From Chiua virens (lineage: Eukaryota > Basidiomycota > Agaricomycetes > Boletales > Boletaceae): 64,000 nucleotides of DNA. The stretch is from contig JAHNUO010000003.1 of assembly GCA_019787685.1 (NCBI GenBank), forward strand, positions 992,001 to 1,056,000. Direction: 5' to 3'. This document shows, piece by piece, positions 25,184-36,444 of the stretch. The notes under the pieces are model-generated. The model saw nothing but the letters and a program-made list of their open reading frames with translations. It ran no database searches and was not told the origin of the DNA. A program made the translations under genes and the position numbers. Each line of letters begins with the position of its first letter. Within the stretch, counting starts at the first letter, position 1.

Positions 25184-26213
25184 ATGGTATGCGTATCAGA
25201 GCTCATCGCGAAGGCTGCTAACTTTTGCAGGCCCCACGAGGTTTATCCGCCGAAGAGAAGCGCGTCAAACTTCTCGAGATATTCCACGAAACGGTAGATC
25301 GAGACACGCGTCCGATTGCACTGTCTGACCTTCTTCACAGAAAGACTTTTATCAAGCAAGTTGTTCACGACGTATCAGCTACGTACTAAGCTTACTTATA
25401 ATGTTCGCATGCTTCATAGCTGAAAGAATTAGAGAAACTCGGACCCAAACTCAAAGGCATTGGTACGCCGACACCTGACTCTGTGGATGTGATTGTGATG
25501 TCTCGGAGCCAGTTTCACAGTCCGTCAAAGAGGTGTTACAGTCTCTGGTCGACGATGGGGTCGTGCAGGGCGAGAAAATCGGGTCCTCAAACTGTGAGCG
25601 CACAGTGGTCAATATATGCGCTGATTTCTCAAAATTTGTAGTCTTTTGGAGCTTCCCCTCGCAGCGAGGAAGCATAGTATGAAGGCAGACTGTTCGTTTT
25701 GAGATGTCTTGGCTGACTGCGTTGTAGCTACGAAACAGGTTGGATAAAGCAAGGGACGCCAAGAAAAACTTGGAGGCACAGGTTGCGGAGCTTGGCGCTC
25801 AGCTAGACGGTGAAAAGGCCTTGCGGCCCGAAAGCGTATGTTGCTAGCTTGATTTCATGTGGTGGTGTGTTATCGCGTTCTCACAGGGGGCACGGACAAA
25901 AGCACTCGAGGACATTGCAGGGGCCAGACTGCAGATTGTAGGGTTGGAGAAGGAGCTGGAGGCATATGGTGCATGTGATCCAGTTAAGGTAGAGGAGAAG
26001 AAAAGGGCGATCACGCTCGCGCATGAAGCTGCTGTACGGTGGACGGGTGAGTGTTTAAGCCAGCAAGGGTGTGGCGGATACTGATTGATGATGAATTGAT
26101 TGACAGACAACTATTCGATCCTGCTTGCGTATTTCACACGTCAGAATGGGGTCGATGCGCAAGAGATTCGTCGGTTTTTGGAAGTCGGGGAAGACTATGA
26201 AGATATCTATTGA
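25184..26213 (+). CDS. MND1: Meiotic nuclear division protein 1
   Basis: Mnd1 pairs with Hop2 in the nucleus to help Rad51/Dmc1 strand invasion in meiosis. Nine exons (25184-25186, 25231-25293, 25341-25355, 25420-25462, 25513-25593, 25642-25676, 25728-25835, 25887-26046, 26107-26213) give 204 residues, the usual length. The chain begins MAPRGLSAEEKRVKLLEIFHET, the family winged-helix start. It continues KDFYQLKELEKLGPKLKGI and SVKEVLQSLVDDGVV, then a coiled coil (LRNRLDKARDAKKNLEAQV), and ends in RWTDNYSILLAYFTRQ and an acidic tail EDYEDIY. The first coding exon is just the ATG. The third intron starts GCAAGT (25356), a GC-AG intron, because no GT gives the right phase. The gene is intact. 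Confidence 0.93.
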
Positions 26214-26512
26214 TAGCGATATTGCGTAATACGTCAACACGGAAGCAATGTTATTGCTATCCGAGCGAGGTTGTCTGCGGTGTCTTGTCACATGCCCCCC
26301 GAAAAGACATTGCCGGGGCCAAGAGACACAGAGCTCGTCCTCGGACCTGATGTTATCGCCATCCTTGTGACCACTGATATTCAGCCCAGAATTCCATCTT
26401 CCAGAATGGCACTCTCCACCTTGTCATGCTTTGGTTCGATGCTTTCTCGCTTGCTCCACGCCGACGCACTCTCCTTCCCCCCTCAAAACACCTTTCCCTT
26501 CCTCTATCTCTC
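26214..26512. other. Short intergenic region
   Basis: This gap separates MND1 and the kinase gene on the same strand. An upstream in-frame ATG at 26426 could extend the kinase by 29 residues. Confidence 0.4.
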
Positions 26513-28121
26513 ATGGAACCGCGTCTTTGCCCCGTAGACGACGGTGCACCAGCAGACGTCGGAACTACTTCTTGCTCTCCGTTCTGCCTTCGTACTAAGA
26601 CTCCCCTCGACAATTGTGTTTCCCTCTCGCCCCCTCGATTCTGTGACCATGATGTCCCTCCTGCGAATACCCATTCATCCCGTGGCAATCTTATCTGTAC
26701 ATCCTGCGATCCTGTCAAGCTCATGACACCTGCTCGTCTTGTGCCCTGCGAGACGGCGTTCACTCTAGTAGAACCAGAGTCGCTCCTTCTTTCTTGTAGT
26801 GATCACCGTTTTCTGTCGCTCCATCATTCCTCTCCATTGCCCGCTGGCGAGTCCACGCCGAACCTGATGTCAGACCTTTGCTCGATAAACTACTCCCCTC
26901 GTTTCCCACCTGGACACTACCTCAATCCGACCTTTGCGCGGGTATATCTGCTCGGGGACGAACTTGGCTCGGGAGGTTACGGTTTTGTGATGACCGCGTT
27001 ACACCGCCGCCTTGGGTCAGAGGTCGCAGTCAAGTTTGTGATCAAAAGCAAGGTTCCGGAACAAGCATGGGTCGACCACGATGCTTTGGGGAGAATCCCA
27101 ATGGAAATTATGCTCCTTCAGTTAATGAACCACGAAAACGTTGTTAAATGTCTCGATGTGTTCGACGACAACTTGTTTTTCTATGTTGTCAGTCTTCAAT
27201 CTGTTGTTCATGCATCGCCTCACACCCTTCAGGTCCAGGAGTTGCACGGATCCCCGTGGCGCAAACGAGAAATGTCAGAAATGTCGACCCCGCATCTCTC
27301 TTCGTCCACGCCACTTTTATCTCCCGCCGCATCTGAATTTTCTGTGGCCGAATCGGAGCCGGATACTCCCCCTCAAGTGTGCGGTCAACTTTCACCCCTG
27401 GATCTCCGACTTTCTGCCTCTCCGTCCGGTGACGATGTCCTCTACAATATCCCCGCTCCAAAGAAGCACCCGAGCGTTTCCCTAGAGGTTCCAAAGACCC
27501 TCTATTCTCGCCGCCCTTCACACGACTTGTTTGAGTGCATCGAGCAGACGAAACACAAGCGTCTTTCGGAAAGACAAGCCCAATACATCATGGCTCAAGT
27601 GGTCGAGGTCGTATACTATCTCAACAGCCTCGGAATATGTCATCGTGATATCAAGGACGAAAATCTGGTCATTGACAAGAATTTCAAGGTGTGTATCCCT
27701 CTGCGACTAGACTAGGCTTTCTTTGTAGCTGATTCGTTGATTTCAGGTCAAGCTCATAGATTTCGGTAGTGCGACGATGGTAGATCCAACTCAGCCCCGC
27801 CCGTTCTATAATCTCTTCTTCGGTACAACAGCGTATGCTGCCTCTGAGGTGTTGCTCAAACAACCGTATCAAGCCCCACCCGTCGAAATCTGGACTCTGG
27901 GCGTCTTGATGTCGTACCTGCTTACTGGCATGTCACCCTTTCCCACCGAACGGGATGCCATTGAGGGACATATCATACTTTCTGAACTCCCTGGTAGGAA
28001 GCTGAGCCTCTCGTGTTTGCACCTCATGAGCCGCTGCCTGGAACCTGAACCCTCTCTGCGAGCTGACATTGAGGAGGTGCGCGGCCATCCTTGGCTTCGA
28101 GGTGCACTGGATGGATTGTGA
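26513..28121 (+). CDS. PAS-kinase-like Ser/Thr protein kinase
   Basis: This is a CAMK-group kinase most like the catalytic domain of PAS kinases (yeast Psk1/Psk2). Three exons (26513-27187, 27233-27688, 27747-28121) give 501 residues. About 140 residues of Ser/Pro-rich leader precede the kinase. The Gly loop GSGGYGF (about 151-157), the VAVK lysine, the helix-C Glu in IPMEIM, HRDIKDEN and DFG are all present, so it should be active. The loop after DFG (SATMVDP...FYNLFFGTTAYAASEVL) and the closing helices follow. The PAS-kinase motif HGS..DLFE is split: about 90 disordered residues sit between ELHGS and DLFECIE. No PAS domain is encoded. The first intron is 45 bases without a stop, so retention would add 15 residues in frame. 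The start may instead be the ATG at 26426. Confidence 0.85.
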
Positions 28122-28377
28122 TACCCCCTTGTTTCACGTCTGCAGCGATACCTCTCGTTCTGATCATTGATTTTGCATAATTTCGTCAGGATAGTAGTCG
28201 AATTGTTCGCGTCTTGTATCCATTGTATTGTATCATATCCAAGGTTTGTCCTGAACGCTTGTGGAATACTCGGAACCAAACTCGTACACGGGACGAACCT
28301 GAGGGGTCACATTAGCTTGACGGTGCAAGCACAGGCTCGATCCATCATATATTTAAGTTCTCCAAAGATCATCTAGA
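28122..28377. other. Intergenic, no gene seen
   Basis: This short gap is the 3' flank of the kinase gene and runs up to the truncated end of the inverted DUF6533 relic. Confidence 0.4.
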
Positions 28378-29485
28378 AAATATGCGGCGGACAAAATCAA
28401 TAAACTTAATTGCACACATCCTGACCACGGATAACCAGGTTGGAAATAGCGAGTACCACGAATCGTTACAATTCGAGGTGGCAGTGAGTGAACGACATAT
28501 GCGAAATGGGGTCGACACTTCCGCTGAGACATACCAGATAGTTGGCCATCCAGTAGAAAAGAAACGTAGCGATAGTTTGCGGCACGTATAGAAAGAGGAG
28601 AGCAACGAGGAATATCCAGGATCAGATTCCGGGCCCCCCACTCACCCGGGTCGTCCCGTGCACATTCAAATTGCATAAAGGCGCAGAAGCCACGAGGACC
28701 AGACTTCACAAAGATGAAAGTGGGTCGGAGGAGAGAATCTCAGCTTGCAGCAGCACGAAATAGCTGCATTAACCGCGTCCTCGTAAAGTAGAGTGCGGTG
28801 CCTTTGAAGGTCTGACAGTATGATAGAGCACTGTAAAGGGATACACCCATTCGTTTATTAGCAATCGAACTGCCAATGAGATTTGGATGCATACGTCTAT
28901 CAGATCATACCCACTAGCAGCGGATGAGCCTGGCATAACGTGGAGACACTGACTGTGACGAAGTTGAAGGAAGTAAAATACACTACAAATGCAGCTGATT
29001 AGTCCACTCAACCAACAACCTATGGTATTCAACTTACGACACGTAGGCTCTTGAAAATAAACTCAAAGGTTACCCCTGAGCGTGACGAAGAGCAAGATAA
29101 CGGATCTAATGCAAGTCGGCACAAATCACACCAACCATGCTGTCTCGGCACTGCGCGCTTCGATACTCACTAAGATGAACAACGTTGAGAGCCACGACCA
29201 AGGTCTGCGCGGTGTCATGAGGCTTGTGATACGGCAGCTAATTGCCACTGAATTACCCAAATGTAGTCTATGCAATTTTTGAGAAGGGAGTGTGTGGAAC
29301 ATGTTGAGTGTCTCTTGAAAAAGTGAGAATTGAATAAGAGCAATGCAACGTCACTGAAAAATAAACCTACACAAAAGCAACACTCACAATATTCATATGC
29401 AACGGGCCATCACTAGGGAACATGCGTGCGGTGTAATGTCGAACAGGTAATACTTCAATTCATTCTGTAAGTCTAAGAACGCGTC
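28378..29485 (-). pseudogene. DUF6533-family relic, inverted fourth copy
   Basis: Read on the reverse strand, this is a decayed copy of the genes at 0-9 kb. At the high-coordinate end, LDLQNELKYYL matches the N-terminus of copy 1 but lacks its start codon. Around 29280-29390 the intron/exon pattern of FSRDIDYIW is preserved, including the gtaatt donor. RRPWSWLSTLFIL and IRYLALRH follow at about 29085-29190. Near 28560-28660 the nucleotide match to the segment coding ILGVLLFLFVPQ is clear but the frame is lost. The 3' end stops at about 28378, so the helices, KQWQPN and LPRF exons are all missing. It marks a past dispersal of the tandem family about 20 kb away and in the opposite orientation. 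Confidence 0.65.
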
Positions 29486-31176
29486 TTGTAGAGGAAGAAG
29501 GAAAAGCGCTTGGGAACTGCAAGCCAAGGGCGAAGGAGAACAGAATGCCTGCAGTCCAGCGATGAGCCACCTGAAATTTATACTAGTATCCCGCCGCAAT
29601 TTGCGGGCACGACCGGACTTGAGCCTTGTTACTAATAACACAAGACATCACCGCTGGCGAATCAACGACACGGGTGGGAGACTGGAGACGGGAAATGGTG
29701 TACCCGGTGCTTAGTATAGACTTGCCGCCCCGGGGAACTTCCCCTTTTCCTTGATAGCCAATGAAAGAGGGGGGTTCCCCGGGGGTTTGCAGGTGCGACC
29801 GAAGTTGTATATCACTGCTGGTGGTTCAACGACACGAGAAGTCGACTAGTAAACACATTGATCTGCACTGCTCGTCTACCCTATTTTGATGATCACGCGT
29901 CCATTACTTTGCACTGGCAGCTGATCGGATCGGCACGTTTTCTACGGCTGTGGCACTCGTATGAGCCAAGTGCCATCAATTTTATATTCCTAGTTACCGT
30001 GAAACACGTCCGATGTTCAAAGTTTGCCATGGAAGAGAGAAGACTACGGAAGACCAAAATCGGATAATCAGACCTTGGGATCTTTGCCGATTCTTCGGCC
30101 GGACATCATCTGACCACTTACAGAGAAAGGTGGTGGCGTGACCATTCAGACTTGTTCTGAAGTTCTTCCAGCGTCGGCTTGTTCAAAGTTCCCGCTCTTT
30201 GGACATCGCTCCTCGAGCTGTGAGGAGAAGGAGAAGGTGGGAGTCGGAGTGGGACCGGCCAACCAGTCGTATCGTATCGCCAGGCATGTGGTCTGGATCA
30301 CGTGCCCCGGACCCCAGGGGAGTGAGGAGCGAAGAGCCAGAGTGGGACATGTGCATGAAATCCCATGCATATATGGAGGCCCAGGGAGTGGTGGTAGTGG
30401 TCTTTCATATTAATTACGTAATAACGGACCCTTCGGCGGCAATTCCCGATCTGCTGCACTACTACTACTGCTCACAATGACAACGGGGTATTGGTATCAC
30501 CTCGTCGATGCCATCTGACACCCTCGTCAACTTTCAATCACCCCAATCTTTTCACTGATCGCATCGGGTGCCAGTGATATAAATCGTTGGCCGTGACTTC
30601 TTGAAACAAGGTTGTTGTGGAACTGACTAGTCCTGCATGCCCCTGTCATATTAATACCACGCTTCGTCGATTCAGATGGCCGCAAAGCATTCCCTTCATT
30701 CAGACATGTGGATATTTGGGAAGACTACTTACCCGCCAGTTGCCGTCGATACGAACTGAGTTCGAAGTTCAAGTACGTATGTACTTACTTAGTGCTGATA
30801 CTCTTGCCGCAGACGCACTCCGCGAAGGTTTGAACTTTGTCGATGTGCTACGTAAGTACTGTACAGTCCACCAGACACTTTGGATAATCGGGCTCTCGGC
30901 AATCGGCGGAAACAAAATGTCCTGAACCAAGCAAATTAGTGGGAACTTGAACGTTCCCTACTACCTTGAAGCACCGAGCCCTGTCACTTTTTTTAACTCG
31001 AAGGACCCGTCTAGTTTGAAGCTGCGTGCGAAGCTCTTCGCGTGGTGTCACTGGTAAGCCCGGGTTATAGGAAAGCCGGAATCCACTGGCACGCGGCAGT
31101 CGCGGCACTGAGTCCGCCTGACCACAACACGTATTCCGTCCCAAATCATTCTAGTGTCTACCGTGACCGTACTTCC
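29486..31176. other. Intergenic region with GC-rich inverted repeat
   Basis: No gene was recognised in this 1.7 kb. ORFs on both strands at 30138-30480 overlap antisense and show no family. An imperfect GC-rich inverted repeat lies at 29728-29784. Confidence 0.45.
29728..29784. repeat. GC-rich imperfect inverted repeat
   Basis: The left arm starting CCCCGGGGAAC (29728) is complementary to the right arm ending GTTCCCCGGGG (29784). The arms are about 21 bases with a few mismatches, and the loop is about 14 bases. It could be a non-autonomous element end or a strong RNA hairpin. Confidence 0.55.
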
Positions 31177-32765
31177 ATGATTCCGACTCCAATCAGACAA
31201 GGCGGTAGTTCACCTCGTAAAAGAACCCTGGAAGATGTGGCAAGGTGAGCAAGCACCTTCCTTCCCCCGAGGAGTAAATCCCAAATGTTGGAACAGGCAT
31301 TTCACACCAGCTTGGTTTGCAGTTACGATGGGTGAGTGCACCCCTAGAAATAGTGGTTGCGAGAGGTATGACAAAGCGTCCCGCCAAACCGCACCTCGAA
31401 CCCAAGATTGACCACAGATTCAACCTGATCCAGTGTACGGATTTACTGAATTCTTTGTTTTTCAATGTTGCAGGTACTGGATCGATATCCATTCTCTTTC
31501 ATACCTTTCCGTATGGAACCAACTCCCCTGTCATGAGAGCGCTCTCTCTTGTGTTATTCTTTCTCAACCTTGCGTTGTTCGTGCTGTTCACTGCGCTAAG
31601 CGCGGCCAGGTACACGTTGTTCCCTGGTATCTGGGATCGCATGTTACGACACCCAGTTCAGAGTTTGTACCTTGGGACTTTCCCAATGGGTGCTACCACA
31701 CTGCTGACCGTCTCGATCACTGTGATCCATGCTACTTATAACTTCGGTGGTCAGTCCTTTATCTATGTGATATGGGCGCTTTGGTGGCTGGACGTCGCGA
31801 TTTCAATACTGTGCTGCTGGGGTACCATACATATCATGTTGGTCGTTTCATGTCGACTATGTTCTTGGGCTCACAGGCATCAACACCAAGGATCACCCGA
31901 CATGAGCACTCTTTAGAGTCCATGACGCTCGCCTGGCTGCTTCCTGTGGTGACGCTTGTGGTTGGAGCCTCTACGGGGGGAGTCATTGCACAAGCACTCA
32001 TCCCATACTCCCTGCATGGTGCACTCCTCACGCTCGTCTTCTCGACGTTTATGGTCGTTATCGGATTGGCACTCACCATGATGAATCTCACCGTGTATCT
32101 CCTTCGCACCATCACGTTTGGCTATGCGAAGGGACCCTTCATTCTGTCCATATTCTTCCCATTAGGACCGTGCGGGCAGGGTGCTTATGCTTTGCTTCTG
32201 ATCGGCTCAGGGTTTAAAGCAATCCTGCCCCTGACATATGGAGAAACAGACGGATTGCTGAGGCAATCAAGTACCGGAGAAATCATCGACGTGATATGCT
32301 TTGTCATCGCCTTTGCCTTGTGGACCTTTGGAAGTATGTGGTTGATGGCAGCCCTGCTGGGATTATGGTACTCGCTGCGGCGAGCTCGAGTTCCGTTCCG
32401 GTTGACATTTTGGTCCATGATTTTCCCAAATGTACGTCAGGTCTTTCCTCTCACATTGCTGTCGGGCCGATTGTCTTTATTATTAGGGCGTGTACGCGAA
32501 TTGCACGCTGGCGCTCGCGACCACGCTATCGTCGACATTCTTCCGTGTATGGGGGGCGATTTACGCTCTTGCGACATTATCGTTGTGGGTCTGTGTTGCA
32601 GTGCAGACACTACGCATGTGTCCAAGTGGCCGAATCTTCGATGCCCTTCCGACGGAAGAGAAGATAGGGCAGAATGATAGGGCAGCTCCGGACGAAGAGA
32701 AGACTCTGCCGAATTCGTCCTCTGGGAATTATCAGACTGGCGCAGATTGGGCGCAGATTGATTGA
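31177..32765 (+). CDS. SSU1-type sulfite/anion channel (TDT/SLAC1 family), copy A
   Basis: This is a plasma-membrane transporter of the tellurite-resistance/dicarboxylate (TDT, SLAC1) superfamily. The closest characterised fungal member, Ssu1, exports sulfite. Five exons (31177-31244, 31297-31331, 31474-31837, 31891-32431, 32487-32765) give 428 residues. The start is set by the family opening RTLEDVARHFTPAWFAVTMGTG across the first two introns. About ten hydrophobic helices follow, including TLFPGIWDRMLRHPVQSLYLG and MTLAWLLPVVTLVVGASTGG. The region around LGPCGQGAYALLLIG matches the family's later helices. The C-terminal tail is hydrophilic and acidic. The third intron uses an AAG acceptor chosen by phase. 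The gene is intact. Its paralog lies 3.7 kb downstream, with a broken third copy between them. Confidence 0.88.
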
Positions 32766-33600
32766 TCCCATCTTCACCGAGGTATTTACCTTTTCGAAGT
32801 GGGATGTGTTGTACGATCATACAAGTCTCGCAGCCCGAGGTTTCTTTTTAGAAAGCGGCGGGTTGACGCCTAAAACGAACGCTTCCTGTAATCAGTAGAT
32901 GTAGCGAGGGTTATGTACCAAAACGGATGGTGTCGAGACTACATCTCTGGAAATTTTCAGGGAACTGAGATGCGATATCTTGCTACATTGCATAAGTCAA
33001 TTTGGCTGCCTTCGGAACCTTGTCAGTAGACTCAGTACCCCTAACTTAAGTAAGTATGACATCTACGCTCATGTTTCTTCATCTCTCAGAGTTTCCCAGC
33101 GATGCTATAGTATACTGCTGGCGCAACCGTACAATTAATAATGAAACACCATGCAAGTGTCTCAGTGAATCACACGCCGCTTTCAGTACATTCAAGTCAA
33201 CCTCTGCTCTGGTGGCACACATGTATTTCGCGGATGGGCCAAATAATCTGTTTCGACACTTCCACGGTTTGTATATCCCGTGTACCGTGTCATCCAAGTG
33301 ACATAGAGAGAAGCCTCGGCGCGCCCTCAGTGTCTCGGGCCGCAATTACCATTATGTAATATTCTAATATATCAAGGAAAAAGTCGGAGCACTCTTCGGC
33401 AGAACGCGGGTGAAATTTTGGGGCCGCAATTCGGGAGAAAAGGTATGTATGCCGAAACTTTTCGGTGGTATCACGAGATCCGAGCTCAGCTATGACATCA
33501 ACGTGTTTCTCCTTGCTCCGATTTTATACAGATCGTAGCGGCGCTATACGCGCCAGTCCCCGACTCCTACTGAGGTTGCAGTTTCCCTCGTTACTACGAC
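32766..33600. other. Intergenic, no gene seen
   Basis: Short antisense-overlapping ORFs only, between SSU1 copy A and the AT-rich segment. Confidence 0.4.
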
Positions 33601-34640
33601 AATCTTCTATTTAGAAATGGAGCAAGAAAAAAAACACAATTTATTTGACGGCTGAAGATAAACAGCAAAAAAGGGCCGAACGTCATTCATCAATTTCCAT
33701 GCTTCCTTCGCCTGCCATCGTACCTTTACCTACAGTCTTCTTGGAGGGTGATTGGCTTACAAGATTGTCTGATGTGGCCTTCTTTTACCTTTGGGATCAA
33801 CAGAAAGCACGTTACAGGGTGACAAATAACAGTGTTCTTGATGTATTCGTCATAAGGCATGACCTTCATGCATTGGAGCATAAGCTGGTAGACACACAAG
33901 CCATTCAGATCTTTCTGGCTCAGGGCACAATCAGTCAAAAAAAATGTCCCACATCCTCGGGCTCTTGGGTCTGCAGTTTTGTCGCAGTAAACATGAATGC
34001 AACCATTTGCTGCTCTACACATGCTGCAATGGTTGACTGAGAATTTCGAAGTACCTTCAAGTCATGCAAAAGTGAGCAATCCATGTAATGCACAGAAGCA
34101 AAGTACTCAGGGCTTTTTGTCAAACACACATGAGATGGCCCATGCACAATTTTCAAAGCAGAATCAATGAATATTACACAACCAACAAATTTGATATTAC
34201 CATAGTTGATGCATTGAAGGTGATGAGATTTCAAAGATGTTGCCAACCAATTAACAAAGTTTTCGGGGGTTTCAAAGATGGATAGATGAACGCCAGGGTC
34301 ATATAGAGGGTCAGAATATACAGGAGGGTTGTGTGGGCCCTCCAGGGGGCAGGATGCCTCATCGAGTGAATGAGACACAGTGCGCAGTTCTTTGTTGATG
34401 AACCTGGTAGAGACATTGCTAAGAAAGCGGATTTTAAGAATAAAAATCACTACTCATATTCTGTGTGGTCGATAGCAACCATTGTTTGGTAGCAGCTTGA
34501 AGGCAGCGCTAAGAGCAGTCCTTTCATCAAGAGAAACAACACGTACAAACAAGCAAGTCCTGATTTGGTAAAATGTTCCTGCAGTCCCGTTTGCTTGGTG
34601 CCTGTACATTTCTCGCCGAGAAAACCCTCCCCCACTACCG
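33600..34640 (-). other. AT-rich segment with degenerate reverse-strand ORFs
   Basis: Base composition here is visibly more AT-rich than the flanks, with A runs. On the reverse strand, a 171-residue ORF (34450-33935) and the overlapping 98-residue ORF (34022-33726) look like pieces of one frame-shifted coding sequence. They include YDPGVHLSIFETPENFVNWL and VHYMDCSLLHDLKVL, then CIHVYCDKTADPRARGCG. I recognise no domain. No terminal repeats or target duplications were identified. It is possibly a captured or mobile-element fragment. Confidence 0.35.
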
Positions 34641-34889
34641 TGGGAGTCGGGGATCAAAGACTAGCCGCACCGACTGTTTCCATAAGGTGCAAACTTGTCC
34701 TCTTCGTTATGAGCTCTCGACGTATGCCGCTGGTAAGTATATTTTGCGGTTGGATCCAACAATTAATAGTATCAATCTGTTTCGGCACTTGGCTTGCCTA
34801 CTCCAGCCCGGGTGTACCAGGCCGCCCATGCCATCAAGACGGCACGGAGAGAATAAATTGGCTGAGTCCTGTTTCGATTCAATTCGCCG

Positions 34890-35220
34890 TCCCGCTGGTG
34901 AGTTCGACATCCATTCATAGACACTCCCGCATGGCATAGTACAGTGATCGTGCAGGTGCAACTTCCGTCCTGATACACGACTTCCTCCATGGCTATGAGA
35001 GCCCTCTCATCCGAATTTTACGCTTCTCATCCCAGCAACCATGCTGGACAGTGGGGTTTTTTGAATCGCCATGGTCATGAATGTCCCTCTAGGTGTATTT
35101 CACTAAGTGCACGATTCCCAGGTGTCGTCTTCTTGCTATAGACCACGATGACAATCCGAACTTTTACTGCGCTTATGGAATCTGGATCGGTCCAGCTTCA
35201 ATGCACCTTGCCTAACCGGT
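34890..35220 (+). pseudogene. Internally deleted SSU1-like relic
   Basis: The sequence from 34915 matches the HTVIMGTGATSALIH..GSPLIRI part of copy C. It has a stop in place of the family's conserved HT, and then GATSVLIHDF..ESPLIRIL. It then jumps directly into the TVLDSG region near 35045 and the VVFLL..TITIRT..CTLPN tail near 35125-35215. About 900 bases of the core are missing, so most helices are gone. The order and identity show that it was once a third tandem SSU1 gene. Confidence 0.7.
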
Positions 35221-36444
35221 GGTTCCGCCTCCTTTCCTAGGCATGATCCAGGGGAGGCCCTGAATTATTGCACGTTGAGGCAACACCCAATACCATCTTT
35301 GACAAGCAAAGCAAAGTAGAAGATGCTTTGAGGGACGACCGATACCACGGTGGTATAGTATGACTTGGAAACGTGGAATCAAGGAGCCGGAATGACCTAG
35401 CTCGGTGCTATTATATTCTCATGATGCCGCCGATATGAAGACGTTCCTTTTATTAGCTAGCTTTAAACATTCAAAACCTAGGCAAGGCACCTATATTTTC
35501 CAGAACGCCTACGAACGGAGGGCCGCAATTCAATGAGTTCATTTTCCCAATGCTGCAAAGGATATATCGATATCCACGTTTATATATATATATATATTAG
35601 TATATCATATCGGCGAGGTACAATTAATCAAGATAGTCGCCTGATTTGAGCTGTGAGCGTGTGGGCCCATCACCAGTAGTAACGCATCAGGGACAACTCC
35701 CACTGGGCCAGAGCTTCTGTCCCATCATGCTGTATTTCTCATGTTCAGCTTCTTGGCATGGACAGTCAGTATCGATTAACGCATGATGCAACTGTCAGAC
35801 ACCGTCTACCTCCGTGTTGTAGTTCGATCGACGTATGGTCATTCAACAGGACTCGTCGCCCATCCTCAGGCTCCTACTAGATCTTGGGCACAATCGATAT
35901 TAATCATCAAGTACCGGCCCGAGAAGCCGCACCATTGTTTGACGCTTAGACTCGGACTAGCCTATAGCTAGCTTGGGACCTGTGTGGATATGATTAGTGC
36001 GTCATGATAGGTAGTCTTTGTTTAGGTCGAAATCATGCTTGACCTGCCTATAATACTTTTCCAAACATAACAGTTGACTAAAATTGCGGCGACGCTGTAA
36101 TCGCCGTTTTCTTCCGTTTGGTAGCTCACTACGCCGTTGCAGCGGTACGCCGCATGCTGGCATGATGTTGCCGGTGGGTAAATTGTTCGCTGGCATGATA
36201 TTCTCATTGAGGCGTGTGTATCGGGAAGTGTGTCCGAGAAAATGCGAGGCAGTGATTGGGCAGTGAAGCGAATTCCGAATTTTAAGTACAATGTGACTCA
36301 GATTGTCAAACATTCAAGGCCGATTGTCATGGGACTGGGCCGCTCGAAACCGCGGAACTCGATCGGGACTGTTGATATGTCCGCACATATAATCCTCAGA
36401 CTGCTTGGTTCAAGTTCCAGTTCTCTACTTCATTTGTTTGTATC
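35220..36444. other. Intergenic with TA repeat
   Basis: No gene was recognised. The stretch contains a (TA)n tract at about 35579-35598. Both orientations of 36000-36310 are open but show no family resemblance. Confidence 0.45.
35579..35598. repeat. TA microsatellite
   Basis: About ten uninterrupted TA units, followed by further TATA-rich bases. Confidence 0.8.

Noticed and set aside
30138..30480. Overlapping ORFs on both strands
   Set aside because: They are random open frames in GC-rich DNA with no family, no linked exons and no conserved motif.
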